A stretch of DNA of 64,000 nt from Nostoc sp. NIES-4103 (GCF_002368335.1 NZ_AP018288.1:2720838-2784837); one strand, 5' to 3'. Counted from the first letter of the stretch, positions 43,360 to 53,424 are shown. Made by a program: numbers and translations. Notes: a model not told the origin generated them from the letters alone.

Positions 43360-46300
43360 AGTTTAAGTTTGTTTGTTGCATTTGTTGAAGTGCATTCAAA
43401 AAAGCGCCATAAAGCGATCGCCCCAACACATCGTCACTTTTGATATCAGCTTCCAGCACCTTGATAATGGCAACTAAAAGTGAAGTAGTTTCGCTGTCTT
43501 GTTCGCCTATGGCTGAATTTGGGGCAAATTTCACATCTATAAAATGGACTACTGCTGGTACACCACCACGCACTAAACGCCCGATAATTTGCCAAATACT
43601 AACTAATTGAGTCCAACAAAGTACTGAGCGCTCATCTTTTGTTAGTTGTTTGAAAGACCACGCCGTGTAATTTAGGTTGACCATCTGTGCAGCAGCATTC
43701 TGATAGAAGATATCTGCAACCTGAGTTAGGGTTAAGTTTCCCAAAGTTGATTGAGCTTCTTCGTAAAGGGTGAAGTCCTTTTCGTGCTTTAGCGCCCAAG
43801 CGTTGAGTTGCTGAACAGTAGATTGCCAGTTATCAGGTATTGGCATAGGTCTGTTGAGGAACAATACTGCACCGAAGGCAGCTTTACCTTGAGCATTCAA
43901 GATGTTGTGACCACGCTCTAGAGCCATCAAAGGAGCAATTACAATTTGGGTGGGTAAATGTTGTAAATTCCGAATTTCGCTTCGAGGAATCCCATGAAGA
44001 TGAGTAGGAGCATTGTCACGACGGAGGGTAGCAATACCATCATCGTCCATGATTTGCAAGCGATAGCGCGATTGTAAGATAGAGGCTACCCACTCCGATT
44101 CCTCGTAGCTACCTACAACAATCAAAATGCGATCGCGATCGTTCCACCATTGGGGTTGCTGTTGTTTTCGTTGTTCTAAATCCTGAAATATGCGATCGAG
44201 AAAACTCTCTGCACGTCTTGCTGAGTGGCACATAGCCTCGATTATTTCTTTGGCAGCAAGTTTGCGTCTTGCGGGTGGCAATCCTGATAAGGCAATATAG
44301 TTCGCTTCTCGATTCTGTTGGGGACTAAAGAAAAATTGACTCTCAGCTATACCTGCCTCACCAGTTCTAGGTTGCAGCAACACGGTGGGTTTTATACTGA
44401 TGTGATAAGCTGGCGAACCAGGGGCGTAGCTAGTACCTGATATCAGAACAGTATGCGGGCCTTCCCAGCCATCAACTGCAAATAGTTTTGGGAAATTTAA
44501 TAATAAAGCACGACCCACACCTACATAGCGGAAATAGTCCAACTTGCCAGCTTTTTTATGACTGCGTTCTTGCTTATATAAAAAGCCGAGAATATTTCCC
44601 ACTGGGGATTCTGGTAAAACGGGGAGAAAGTCGTGTGGTGGACGATGCAAGAGGTCTTGATTCAAGTCGTGTAGGTTCATTACCCGACTCAGGTCGCTCA
44701 GATTATCGACTAAAAAACCAAGTTGATTGTCGAGTACAGTAACTAAAATTGCAAATTGCAGATTTCGGATTAGTTCTGCAAATTGAGCTTCATCTGGTAG
44801 GGAAATATTGTGAGTTTCCAGCCATCTTTCACACCAAAGAGTAATTTCAGTTAATGCTTGACGGTCATTTTCCGCAGTCAGTATTGTCAACGCCAAATCT
44901 GAAAGTTCACCACTACGACGGCGGTTAAGCGGATATTGCAAAAATCCGTCTAGTTCGTCCATCATTTGTTTACGGCGACGACGTTGTTCTGTGGGGGCTA
45001 AGTCTGCTTCAATGATGCGTTGACGCCGTTTTTCCATGATTTGTTGGCGAGTTAGCTTCGGTTTCGGTGAAACAGTAATGTTAGGGGGATCGACGAGATC
45101 GCGGATAATACGAGCAAATAAAGAACGACCTGTAAAGGGAAGAGGCCCCAACCAAGCAACTAGTTGAGAGTGGGTCAAGAGTAAGTGATAAATACGGTTA
45201 GTTGCATTTTGAGTATGATAATGTGCGCTTGTCCATACAACAAAGCGATCGCCTGCCATATCACCGCGATCGGAATTGTAAATCGTCGCCAGATTCAATC
45301 CAAGTTTATTTAAAAATGAGTTTCCAGAAGCATCAACTAAAACTTCATCGGGTGCGAACTCTTCGTCAAACTGAATCTGCACGCGATCGGCTTCGTCAAC
45401 AAAGAGAAATTTACATTCTCGATAAACCGCCTCAGCAAAGGTCAAGTCTTGTTCAAACCCTTGGCGAGGTACACGAGTATGAATGAAACTAGCAGGAGTG
45501 AAAATCCAGACTAAGGCTGTAGCAATATCTTGTTCTAAATGGTGACGCGGACATTTGTAATAAAAAGGACAAGTATACTTTTTATCACTTTCCTGCAAGT
45601 CTTCATCATCAAAATCATCATTATCAGTATTATCAGTTACAGGAACTTTTTGATAAAGCTTGTGACAAGGTTCATTGCCAAATTCCCATTTCTCTTCTGA
45701 TTGCACCAAAGCTAAAAGTGGACAGACTGGACTAAACCAACGCCAAGCAGGATGCGTCCCTCCTTTAGTAACTTCCTTACCTTCAGTTTTGAGAATTGGT
45801 TCGTAAACTTTTGTTAGTTGTTCTTGACGTTTACTTCCTAAAATTGGTGCAGCAGGAATTTCTAATTTGTGGCAAAACAAAGAGGCAAGTCGGACTGCTG
45901 TAGCTACATCATTCACCATCAATCCACAGCGATATCCCTGTTTAGCGAAGTAGTAAATTAGAACTTCCAATAAGGTAGATTTGCCCACATTTAAAAGTCC
46001 GACAATGTGGATCAGTTCTGCAAAATTCAAGCGATCGCCTTGATGAAAATTATCAGATTCAGCATCATATAGCTGAAAAAGAATGTTTTCTAAGCGGTTA
46101 CGATAATTTTCTCGTTGCCCAAACTGAGACAATTTATCGTCCATTTCTTGAGCAGCTAGTATTAATTCCTCATGGGTGACGCTACACCTTGGATTTTGCT
46201 GAGTACGTGTGCGATGCAGGGAAACTAAAGATTGAGTGGCAATATTAGCAACTTCTTGATTAATATCAATAGGAACTTCTACAGGAGAGTTACCTTTTTG

Positions 46301-46834
46301 GGAAATCTTTGCATACCACAATCCCTCAGTTGCTAAATTAATTTTTCGTGGTTTGTGCTGTGGGGTGTTTAATAAAGTTGGGAGATATATTTCTTCTAAA
46401 CGATTTGGGTAGATACTGGATGGAATAAGTTGAGGGATATTCCTTGCTTGCTCAAGACTATAGATTCTCAGAATTTCAGGTATATTGATGTATTCCTGAA
46501 GCACTCGCAGCCATTGCCTACCTTTGCGTTGAATCAAATAGAAACGGGCATTTTGTATAAGTTGCCAGTTGCGATCGCTTTGTAGTTGTTGTACTGGGAA
46601 GCGATACCCTTTGAGCAAAGCTTCTACAGAAGTTGCAGGTTCTTGTGGTGCTACTTCCTGAAGTAAAGTTAATCCCAATTCTACATCAGCAATGAGTTGG
46701 GCAATACGCTTAATTTCTCGCTGCTGTACCTTAGCATCTGCATTCACTAAATTAGATGCCACATACTCTTTTAACTCTTGTGAGTTGCGGAGTTTTTTGT
46801 ACAAATTCTTGCGCCAACTAATAATGTCACGCAT
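43352..46834 (-). CDS. DinG-type helicase of the pPIWI-RE island
   Basis: A 1160-residue helicase. Walker A ELIHIVGLLNVGKSTLLEVL (about residue 275), Walker B FLFVDEADRVQIQFDEEF (about 475), and a cysteine cluster (EPCHKLYQK ... YTCPFYYKCPRHH) between motifs I and II, as in the iron-sulphur XPD/DinG group. Helicase C-terminal motifs appear near LIVVGSYEESEWVAS and TQLVSIWQIIGRLVRGG. It matches the Z-type DinG helicase of the pPIWI-RE operon, thought to unwind invading DNA or R-loops. Overlaps both neighbours by 8 bp. Confidence 0.75.
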   Translation of the reverse strand: MRDIISWRKNLYKKLRNSQELKEYVASNLVNADAKVQQREIKRIAQLIADVELGLTLLQEVAPQEPATSVEALLKGYRFPVQQLQSDRNWQLIQNARFYLIQRKGRQWLRVLQEYINIPEILRIYSLEQARNIPQLIPSSIYPNRLEEIYLPTLLNTPQHKPRKINLATEGLWYAKISQKGNSPVEVPIDINQEVANIATQSLVSLHRTRTQQNPRCSVTHEELILAAQEMDDKLSQFGQRENYRNRLENILFQLYDAESDNFHQGDRLNFAELIHIVGLLNVGKSTLLEVLIYYFAKQGYRCGLMVNDVATAVRLASLFCHKLEIPAAPILGSKRQEQLTKVYEPILKTEGKEVTKGGTHPAWRWFSPVCPLLALVQSEEKWEFGNEPCHKLYQKVPVTDNTDNDDFDDEDLQESDKKYTCPFYYKCPRHHLEQDIATALVWIFTPASFIHTRVPRQGFEQDLTFAEAVYRECKFLFVDEADRVQIQFDEEFAPDEVLVDASGNSFLNKLGLNLATIYNSDRGDMAGDRFVVWTSAHYHTQNATNRIYHLLLTHSQLVAWLGPLPFTGRSLFARIIRDLVDPPNITVSPKPKLTRQQIMEKRRQRIIEADLAPTEQRRRRKQMMDELDGFLQYPLNRRRSGELSDLALTILTAENDRQALTEITLWCERWLETHNISLPDEAQFAELIRNLQFAILVTVLDNQLGFLVDNLSDLSRVMNLHDLNQDLLHRPPHDFLPVLPESPVGNILGFLYKQERSHKKAGKLDYFRYVGVGRALLLNFPKLFAVDGWEGPHTVLISGTSYAPGSPAYHISIKPTVLLQPRTGEAGIAESQFFFSPQQNREANYIALSGLPPARRKLAAKEIIEAMCHSARRAESFLDRIFQDLEQRKQQQPQWWNDRDRILIVVGSYEESEWVASILQSRYRLQIMDDDGIATLRRDNAPTHLHGIPRSEIRNLQHLPTQIVIAPLMALERGHNILNAQGKAAFGAVLFLNRPMPIPDNWQSTVQQLNAWALKHEKDFTLYEEAQSTLGNLTLTQVADIFYQNAAAQMVNLNYTAWSFKQLTKDERSVLCWTQLVSIWQIIGRLVRGGVPAVVHFIDVKFAPNSAIGEQDSETTSLLVAIIKVLEADIKSDDVLGRSLYGAFLNALQQMQQTNLNYD

Positions 46835-48137
46835 GATTTTTCTTCCCTAAAATTGCTTGAGCTTCAGTGATAATTTCACTAAATAAACGCAAGCGCACTC
46901 CGTCAAGTTTAGATTCCAGTTGTTCACGCACAACTTTAATCCGTAAAGAGTCTTCGCGTTCATCGGGAAAAACTACAAAGGTTTCTGTTGCATCACGCCG
47001 ATACTGCACCTTTTGCAAACGTTCTTCATCTACAGATGCCCAATCTTTGAAATCAATTGCCCAACGAACTTTACGTGGGAACTCTACGAGTAAGTCAAAT
47101 TCATCAACAAATGGCCAAAGAGTTACGCGCAAACCCAATTTTGTGAGTTCTTCTTTAAGTTGAATTTCCCAAATTCCTGGCAGCGTACCGTACAAATGTA
47201 CGCCAGGAGTAACGGCTTTCCATTCTTCTGCTTTTTCTTTGGGAATAGATGGCAATGGTTGGAGGTTACTATTTGCACAAAGCCTTTCGCACCAAGGGTT
47301 ACGGCAAGTGTAAGTGCCATCAGGGCGTTGGCGTTGCACATACTTGCAGCGAGGACATAGATGATAAGTGCTGTTGTTGGCTAACTTATCCATATCAATA
47401 TAGATTTCTAGCTGGGACAATAACTCGCGCAGTGGTTTGAGTTCAGGTGAACGTAACTGTTGCCGATATTCTGAGTAATGAAGAGTCGGTTTAGTGATAA
47501 TCATTTGTCGAAAGACACGATAGGCATCTGCTAATTGGTGTCCTCGACAGTATTCCAGTACATCTTTGAGTACTGACTCTTGTACCTGCGCCACCACATC
47601 ATCACCTGAAACTTGCCATTCTCTAGCAAAGTCGGAAACTACTCCGTCTTCTATGAGGCTGACATCTGGTGAAAGATAATTAATTTCTTGGGCAAGTTTC
47701 CAAGAAGTAATAGATGTTTCCGCCCAATTAAAAAATTCGGGTAGGTTCTCTGGGGCTTGTTCTCCCCGCAGCAAGGAAGTTAAGTACATACGGGACATAC
47801 CGATGCGGAGGGCTTCTGGTACTTGATTTCGTTGTTCTAGCTGAAGTTTTTCCCACTGCACCACGCCAGTAGCCAGATACCGCAGAGTATCGGTTACAGA
47901 TAGCTGTAGGGATTTTTCAGGTTCAGATGTCAGGAGGCGAAGACTGCGGGCGCTGTGATCATCCCATTCAACGTCTATACCACGCATAGTCTGTAACCAC
48001 TTCTGAACAGTTGCTTTCTGGCGTGGTTGCATTCCCAGTTCTAGACACAACTCTTCCAAGGTAGGCCCTTGTTTATGAATGCGAAACCATTGCTCAAGTG
48101 CATCGAGAATTTTTTGTCGGTGCTTGGTGATTTTCAT
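46827..48137 (-). CDS. HTH/zinc-ribbon/REase component of the pPIWI-RE island
   Basis: A 436-residue protein. N-terminal LexA-like HTH (about 1-70: ILDALEQWFRIHKQGPTLEE, RQKATVQKWLQTMRG). A zinc ribbon CPRCKYVQRQRPDGTYTCRN then PWC (about 255-285). C-terminal PD-(D/E)xK nuclease: VDEFDLLVEF then RWAIDFKDW (Asp and D-F-K). Strong Shine-Dalgarno (AGGAGGTGA) precedes ATG 48137. It is the first gene of the operon and the likely DNA-cleaving effector. Confidence 0.75.
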   Translation of the reverse strand: MKITKHRQKILDALEQWFRIHKQGPTLEELCLELGMQPRQKATVQKWLQTMRGIDVEWDDHSARSLRLLTSEPEKSLQLSVTDTLRYLATGVVQWEKLQLEQRNQVPEALRIGMSRMYLTSLLRGEQAPENLPEFFNWAETSITSWKLAQEINYLSPDVSLIEDGVVSDFAREWQVSGDDVVAQVQESVLKDVLEYCRGHQLADAYRVFRQMIITKPTLHYSEYRQQLRSPELKPLRELLSQLEIYIDMDKLANNSTYHLCPRCKYVQRQRPDGTYTCRNPWCERLCANSNLQPLPSIPKEKAEEWKAVTPGVHLYGTLPGIWEIQLKEELTKLGLRVTLWPFVDEFDLLVEFPRKVRWAIDFKDWASVDEERLQKVQYRRDATETFVVFPDEREDSLRIKVVREQLESKLDGVRLRLFSEIITEAQAILGKKNHA

Positions 48138-48827
48138 TATTCACCTCCTGTGTAGCAGAAGTGTGACACTTACTAAACTTGCATGTCAAGACGATGTTTC
48201 TATGTTTCCATACAGTTTCCAATGTTTCCATTTTTAACTGTGATGCGCCAGAGCGAAAAAATGTTTTAATTTCGCTGCTAAATAAATTTACTTGCTCTGT
48301 ATCCCAATATTTGGGCAGGTTTTCCCACTGTTCCCTATTGTTTGTGTGAAGGGCTTGGTCAAATTAGTGCCAAAGAGCTGTGTAAAATTCACAAATAAGC
48401 AGAAACCTGTAAAACTGCCCTATGCGTTAACTCGTTTATTGCCTGGAAATGTTCCTCAACACTCAACTAAAAAATTAGACTGTTCAATTTCTTTAGGTAT
48501 TAATACAGTATCAATCTCCGTTGCACTCAGTATGGCAAATAACTGTTAAGAAACTTATGCATTTTTCAGCATAAATAGCTAGCTTTTGTTGCAAAAAATC
48601 AACATTATACAGTGCTAAATTGTGGTAGAGAAAATTAAAATCACCTGCAACAGATAAGTAAGCGAAATCGTGCGTGTAAACACTGAACGACAAAATCGGT
48701 ACTCGCGTAAGTTCCGTGAAATAACCATAGCTTAATCATCTGCAACTAAGGAAAATAATGACAGCTTTGAAAGCAATATACGCAACTCCATTCTTTCAGG
48801 AAAAGGAGTTACAACAAAGGAATTTAT
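48138..48827. other. Divergent regulatory region between the defence operon and sigF
   Basis: About 690 bp. It must carry the operon promoter and the sigF promoter. No ORF here is convincing (an 85-residue frame at 48292-48549 lacks any feature). A run of tgcaaaatcaacatt and an AAGGAG leader precede sigF. No RNA gene was recognised. Confidence 0.4.
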
Positions 48828-49613
48828 ATGGCAACAAGTGAGTCCTCTGTGCGAGCAGATGGTATAGAGTTATTGCATTTATACCACCAAAATCCCTCTA
48901 TTAAACTTCGTAATAAACTTGTACAGTTACATACTGGATTAGTGCGGAAGATGGCTCATAAATTCAGCCATCAATGTAATGAACCTTATGAAGATTTAGA
49001 ACAAATCGGTTATTTTGGTTTAATTAGGGCGATTGAACGCTTCGATCCCAGCCAAGGATATGCTTTTAGTTCCTTTGCTGTGCCATATATTCGCGGTGAG
49101 ATGCTGCATTTTTTACGCGATCGCAGTACTCTATTAAAAATCCCCCGTCGTTGGCAAGAACTGTACAACGAAGGACAAAGAATTCGCAAAGAATTAGCAA
49201 TGACTTTGGGTCGCACTCCCAAGGATGCGGAAATTGCCAACATCCTCAATGTATCTCTGCAAGAATGGCAAGAAACCAAGTTAGCAGCTCAAAATCGTAT
49301 GCCTTTGAGTTTAGATGCTACCGCAGTTCATTATGTTGATTGCCAAATCACTTTAGGTGAAGCGCTTCCCTGTCCTCGTTCTACTGCTTTGCAAATCCAA
49401 GAAGAAGAACGCCAACAACTCCAAGGGGCAATTAGTATGTTAGAAGAAAAGCCCCGCATGGCCGTTGAAATGGTATTTTTAAAGGAACTTTCTCGTAAGG
49501 ATGCTGCTAAAAATATTGGTACTAGTCCCATGACAGTAACTCGATATTTGCAAAAGGGAATTCAAGATTTGATGGGTTATTTGCAACCACAGGTGGTACC
49601 AAGTGGGTCTTGA
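48828..49613 (+). CDS. sigF: Group 3 RNA polymerase sigma factor SigF
   Basis: A 261-residue alternative sigma factor of the SigF/SigB type. Region 2 (about 45-110: YEDLEQIGYFGLIRAIERFD, SSFAVPYIRGEMLHFLRDRS) and region 4 (about 205-250: KPRMAVEMVFLKELSRKDAA then TSPMTVTRYLQKG) are clear. In cyanobacteria SigF governs pili, motility or stress genes. The end of the gene is followed by STRR DNA. A leader with AAGGAGTTACAACAAAGG precedes the start. Confidence 0.93.
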   Translation: MATSESSVRADGIELLHLYHQNPSIKLRNKLVQLHTGLVRKMAHKFSHQCNEPYEDLEQIGYFGLIRAIERFDPSQGYAFSSFAVPYIRGEMLHFLRDRSTLLKIPRRWQELYNEGQRIRKELAMTLGRTPKDAEIANILNVSLQEWQETKLAAQNRMPLSLDATAVHYVDCQITLGEALPCPRSTALQIQEEERQQLQGAISMLEEKPRMAVEMVFLKELSRKDAAKNIGTSPMTVTRYLQKGIQDLMGYLQPQVVPSGS

Positions 49614-49621
49614 TGTGGTTA

Positions 49622-49690
49622 TTAGGAAACAACGAGATGAGGGAGTAGGGGGAGATGAGGGGGATGAGGGAGTAGGGGGAGATGAGGGAG
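49622..49690. repeat. STRR-type repeats
   Basis: gatgaggg / agtaggggga heptamers. An inverted set lies at 50183-50243, so the two flank the four-helix-bundle gene in opposite orientation. Confidence 0.7.
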
Positions 49691-50180
49691 AGTAGTGGAA
49701 AACTGATTAAAGACCACAAGGATTTAGAAGTTTATAAAATGGCTTTTGATGCAGCCATGAAGATTTTTGAACTATAGCAGGGGACTAGGGACTAGGGACT
49801 GGGGACTGGGTGAAAAGTCTTTTTGTGTCTAGGTTCTATCATCTGTTGATGTCCTAACCAGCTTGGCTGTTGCTATATCAAAAAATTTTCCAGTAGAGGA
49901 ACGTTACTCACTAACTGATCAAATTCGTAGATCATCACGTTCAGTTTGTGCTAATTTTGCTGAGGGATGGCGTAAAAGAAGATATCAAGCCGCTTTTGTA
50001 GCGAAATTGAATGACTGTGAGGCGGAATCAGCAGAAACTCAAACTTGGATTGAATTTGCTGTTAAGTGCAACTACCTGGATGTTGAAATAGGTCGAGAAA
50101 TCTATGGTACATATAACCAAGTTTTAAGCGGTCTAGTACACATAATTAACAACCCATCACATTGGCTAATTAAACATTAA
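49682..50180 (+). pseudogene. Four-helix-bundle (23S rRNA intervening-sequence type) gene interrupted by a MITE
   Basis: The frame starts near ATG 49682 (KDHKDLEVYKMAFDAAMKIF), breaks at TAG in the MITE, and resumes after it (SKNFPVEERYSLTDQIRRSS, RSVCANFAEGWRKRRYQAAF). Removing 49775-49875 plus one TA restores the uninterrupted sequence ...KIFELSKNFPVEER. The family is the four-helix-bundle protein encoded in or near 23S rRNA intervening sequences; these proteins form a pentamer with unknown role. The insertion almost certainly inactivates it. Confidence 0.85.
49775..49875. mobile_element. MITE family A, 101-bp copy with TA target duplication
   Basis: TAGCAGGGGAC at the left and TTGCTA at the right, flanked by TA at 49773-49774 and 49876-49877. 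Internal block gtgaaaagtctttttgtgtc and tctgttgatgtcctaacc are identical to the 63807 copy. The TA duplication is typical of IS630/Tc1-mariner-type elements. It interrupts a coding sequence, which proves it moved after that gene arose. Confidence 0.85.
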
Positions 50181-50182
50181 TC

Positions 50183-50246
50183 TCCCTCATCTCCCTCATC
50201 TCCCTCATCCCCCTCATCCCCCTCATCCCCCTCATCCCCCACTCTA
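50183..50246. repeat. Inverted STRR tract
   Basis: ctccctcatctccctcatcc repeats, complementary to 49622-49690. Separates the broken gene from chlD. Confidence 0.7.
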
Positions 50247-50247
50247 C

Positions 50248-52275
50248 TCAACGAGATTTTAAATCAGCGATCGCACCTCTGGTCATGGCAGCAATTGCTT
50301 GATCGGTCGCTTTTGGTAAATGATAATACTTGCCTGCTGCTGTTTGCGATAATTCTTTCGCAAAGCCGGTAGAGACAAATTTACTTTCTGTATCAATCAC
50401 CAATAGTTGCATTCCCAAGCCTCGAATTCTGGCGGCAATTTCTAACAATTCCGCTTTGATATCTGGCTTTTCTCCTGGTTCTAGTGGTTCACCCAAAGAA
50501 CGCGCTAAGGGAATATTACCCCGCCCATCGGTTATCGCTACAATCACAACTTGCCCAATATCTCCACTCATTTGGGCATTTACGCCGACGCGCACAGCTT
50601 GGGTTAAACCATGTGCTAGCGGCGAACCTCCACCACAGGGCAATCTTTCCAAGCGGTTACGTGCTAAAGCAATGGAACGTGTTGGTGGTAATAATACCTC
50701 TGCTTGTTCTCCCCGGAAGGGAATCAAAGCTATTTGGTCACGATTTTGATAAGCTTCGGTCAAAAGTTGCATGACGGCACCTTTAGCCGACTGCATCCGG
50801 TTTAAGGCCATTGAACCAGAAGCATCTACCACAAATACTACCAAGGCTCCGGCTTTGCGGACTAGACGCTTCGAGCGAATGTCACCTTGCTCAACAATTA
50901 CTTTTCTCTCTGGCTGTCTCTCCCGCCGTGCTTTTTGATACGGGGCAGCAGACCTTAATGTGGCATCTACTGCTATGCGGCGCACTTTGCCTTTGGGCAA
51001 CATCGGCTTAATGTAGCGTCCCCGGTCTTCGGAAAAGATGATGCTACGACTACCAGATTTACCTTGCCGTTTTGCCATTTGAGCAAAATAAAGCACACTG
51101 TCATCAAGGATCACCCCTTCCGGGTCAAAGACAAATTCTTCGGGGATGCTTGGTGGTTCTTGCTGTTGATTTTCTTCTTGTTCTTCTTGTTCTTCCTGTT
51201 CTGACTCGTCTGGCGGTTCTTCTTGATTTTGGGGTGGTGGTGGTGGCGGTGGTGGCGGTGGTTGGTCGGGTGGGGGTGTCTGGACGATGGTGGCTCGTGG
51301 TACAATTACCAATTCCACTGCACGCCGCAAATCTTCAGCGTTGACTGTGGTTCGTCCTTCCAAAGCCGCAGCCGCCTTGGCTACTCGCACAGCAAATAAC
51401 TCAGCGCGGTGTCCTTGAACGCCGCCGCGAATTGCTTCATTTACTAGGTAGGCAATTTGGTCGTGGGTGATGGTGACTTCTTTGAGCCATTCCCGTGCCA
51501 AAATGATTTGAGTTTTGAGGGCATCTAAGTCTTCGTTGTACTGCTGAAGAAATTCTTGGGGAGACTTGGAAAAAGCGATCGCCTGCTCTACTGCTGCTAC
51601 TCTTTGATCTAAGCCGAGTACACCGTCAGCGGAAAGGGCGATCGCAATTCTATCCAGTAAATGCTCTCGTAATGCTCCTTCTTCTGGGTTATATGTGGCA
51701 ATAAATAGGGGTTTACAAGGATGCTGAAAACTAATCCCCTCCCGCTCAATTTGGTTGCGTCCCTCAGATAATACTGTTAACAGTTGATTTGAGATTTGGT
51801 CATCTAATAGATTAATTTCATCTACATACAGCACGCCGCGGTTGGCTGTGGCGAGTAACCCAGGTTGAAAAATCGTGTCTCCTTGCTTCACCGACTGTTC
51901 CACATCTACAGAACCTAGAAGTCGGTCTTCTGTCACGCCCAAAGGAATTTGCACAAAGGGCGCGGGGATGATTGCAGTGGGGACATCTTGAATATTTTTA
52001 TCTGCGTACTCTGCTGCAAGTAGATCATCCCAGTCTTCCGGGTGGTTGGGGTCGCAGTTGCTAATGGAGCCTTTTACCACTTCAATGGGTGGTATGAGGG
52101 CGTGAATAGCACGAGCCATTACAGATTTTGCCGTACCGCGACGACCGGCGATCGCTACTCCTCCCAAACCTGGATCGACCGCTGCTAACAGTAAGGCTAA
52201 TTTAATTGCTTCTTGACCGACTACGGCTGTTAAGGGAAAGGTGGCGATCGTGGGGTTGAAAGTGGGCGCAGGCAT
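50248..52275 (-). CDS. chlD: Magnesium chelatase subunit D
   Basis: ChlD, with ChlI and ChlH, inserts Mg2+ into protoporphyrin IX at the start of chlorophyll synthesis. N-terminal AAA+ domain (about 1-330: AGRRGTAKSVMARAIHALIP, DEINLLDDQISNQLL). A Pro-rich linker with consecutive prolines and an acidic Glu/Gln stretch (about 335-385). C-terminal integrin-like VWA domain with MIDAS DASGSMA (about 500). Length 675 is typical. It shares the chlorophyll theme with acsF and hemF elsewhere in the window. Confidence 0.95.
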   Translation of the reverse strand: MPAPTFNPTIATFPLTAVVGQEAIKLALLLAAVDPGLGGVAIAGRRGTAKSVMARAIHALIPPIEVVKGSISNCDPNHPEDWDDLLAAEYADKNIQDVPTAIIPAPFVQIPLGVTEDRLLGSVDVEQSVKQGDTIFQPGLLATANRGVLYVDEINLLDDQISNQLLTVLSEGRNQIEREGISFQHPCKPLFIATYNPEEGALREHLLDRIAIALSADGVLGLDQRVAAVEQAIAFSKSPQEFLQQYNEDLDALKTQIILAREWLKEVTITHDQIAYLVNEAIRGGVQGHRAELFAVRVAKAAAALEGRTTVNAEDLRRAVELVIVPRATIVQTPPPDQPPPPPPPPPPQNQEEPPDESEQEEQEEQEENQQQEPPSIPEEFVFDPEGVILDDSVLYFAQMAKRQGKSGSRSIIFSEDRGRYIKPMLPKGKVRRIAVDATLRSAAPYQKARRERQPERKVIVEQGDIRSKRLVRKAGALVVFVVDASGSMALNRMQSAKGAVMQLLTEAYQNRDQIALIPFRGEQAEVLLPPTRSIALARNRLERLPCGGGSPLAHGLTQAVRVGVNAQMSGDIGQVVIVAITDGRGNIPLARSLGEPLEPGEKPDIKAELLEIAARIRGLGMQLLVIDTESKFVSTGFAKELSQTAAGKYYHLPKATDQAIAAMTRGAIADLKSR

Positions 52276-52522
52276 TGTTTACAAAATGGTTAGTCTCGGT
52301 CTTTAGCATATCAATTTTTGGCACATTTAGCGTCAAAGGGATTAGGGACTGGTGATTAGGGACTGGGTACTGGGTTGAAAGCGGCTTTAGAGGACGCAAT
52401 AAATCTACTGCTGCGCTATCTGTTGGGTAGGAAGCCCACACTGACATGAAGGTACAGTGTAGGTAAATCACAATCAGTGTTGTGAGAATCAAGGCGTTAC
52501 TTTTTCTTTTAGGAGCAAGATT

Positions 52523-53122
52523 ATGAGTATTATTCAGGCTAAACGCTTTACAGTAGCGGAATACCACAAACTCATAGAATTAGGCTTTTTCCATGAGGAT
52601 GATCATCTTCAATTAATTAATGGAGAAATAATTGAAATGGTATCAAAAGGTACAGCACACGAAACTTGTTTACGAAAATTGTGGAAGGAACTACCAAAAA
52701 TTGTAGGAGACAGAGCGACTCTGCAATCTCAAGCCCCGATTACTTTACCCCCTAACAGCGAACCTGAACCAGATTTTGCTATTGTTAAAAACCGTGCTGA
52801 TGATTATTTTGCTAGTCATCCTCAACCTGCTGATGTGTTGCTAGTCATTGAAGTATCTGATTCTTCTTTAGATTATGACCGAAATATCAAAATACCTCTT
52901 TACGCCAAAGCAGGTATTTCTGATTATTGGATATTTAATTTATTTGATAATCATTTGGAATTTTACAGCGAACCTTACCAGGAGAAACAAGATAAATATG
53001 GGTATTTAAATAAGCGGATTGTCTTACCTAATCAAGTTATCTCATTGCCTGGTTTTACTGATTTATCTCTCGATTTAAATAGGATATTTCCAACCCAGCT
53101 TAATTATTCAAATTTACTATGA
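52523..53122 (+). CDS. Uma2-family PD-(D/E)xK-like protein
   Basis: A 199-residue protein of the cyanobacterially expanded Uma2 (DUF820) family, with restriction-endonuclease-like fold. Motifs: IQAKRFTVAEYHKLIELGFF (N-terminal), SEPEPDFAIVKN, DVLLVIEVSDSSLDYDRNIK and IPLYAKAGISDYWIFNLFDN. Asp and Glu of the PD-(D/E)xK site are at EPDFAIV and IEVSDSS. Function is unknown despite hundreds of copies per genome. A clear ribosome binding site AGGAGCAAG. Confidence 0.9.
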   Translation: MSIIQAKRFTVAEYHKLIELGFFHEDDHLQLINGEIIEMVSKGTAHETCLRKLWKELPKIVGDRATLQSQAPITLPPNSEPEPDFAIVKNRADDYFASHPQPADVLLVIEVSDSSLDYDRNIKIPLYAKAGISDYWIFNLFDNHLEFYSEPYQEKQDKYGYLNKRIVLPNQVISLPGFTDLSLDLNRIFPTQLNYSNLL

Positions 53123-53424
53123 TGGTTAATAATAGACTTTTTGCATAAATATTTTTTGGCTCACGCAAAGTCGCAAAGACGCAAAGGAAAGAGCGCTAAT
53201 AGGACTTATGCACACTCTACGCATTCTCGGCGTTCTTGGCGACGCCAGTTGCTTCAAGTCGGGGAACCCGCCCAACGCACTGGCTCGTCTTGGCGGTTCG
53301 ATAAATTAAGATTTTTGGCAATTTTTGCGTAAGTCCTGGCTAAGAACAACTTTTACAAGAGGTCTAATCAATGATAGTGTTTCAAATTGATGATTAATAG
53401 CTTTGGTTGGAAATCAGACTCATT
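53123..53424. other. Intergenic repeat fragment
   Basis: About 300 bp with cgcaaagtcgcaaagacgcaaagg and a GC-rich ggttgcttcaagtcggggaacccgcccaacgcactggctcg phrase (about 53247-53289) shared in part with 18450-18480. No gene supported. Confidence 0.45.

Noticed and set aside
48292..48549. 85-codon frame upstream of sigF
   Set aside because: No ribosome binding site, no family resemblance and no conserved feature visible.
52202..52567. 121-codon frame overlapping the chlD start
   Set aside because: Antisense or same-strand shadow across the chlD promoter; begins and ends in repeats.
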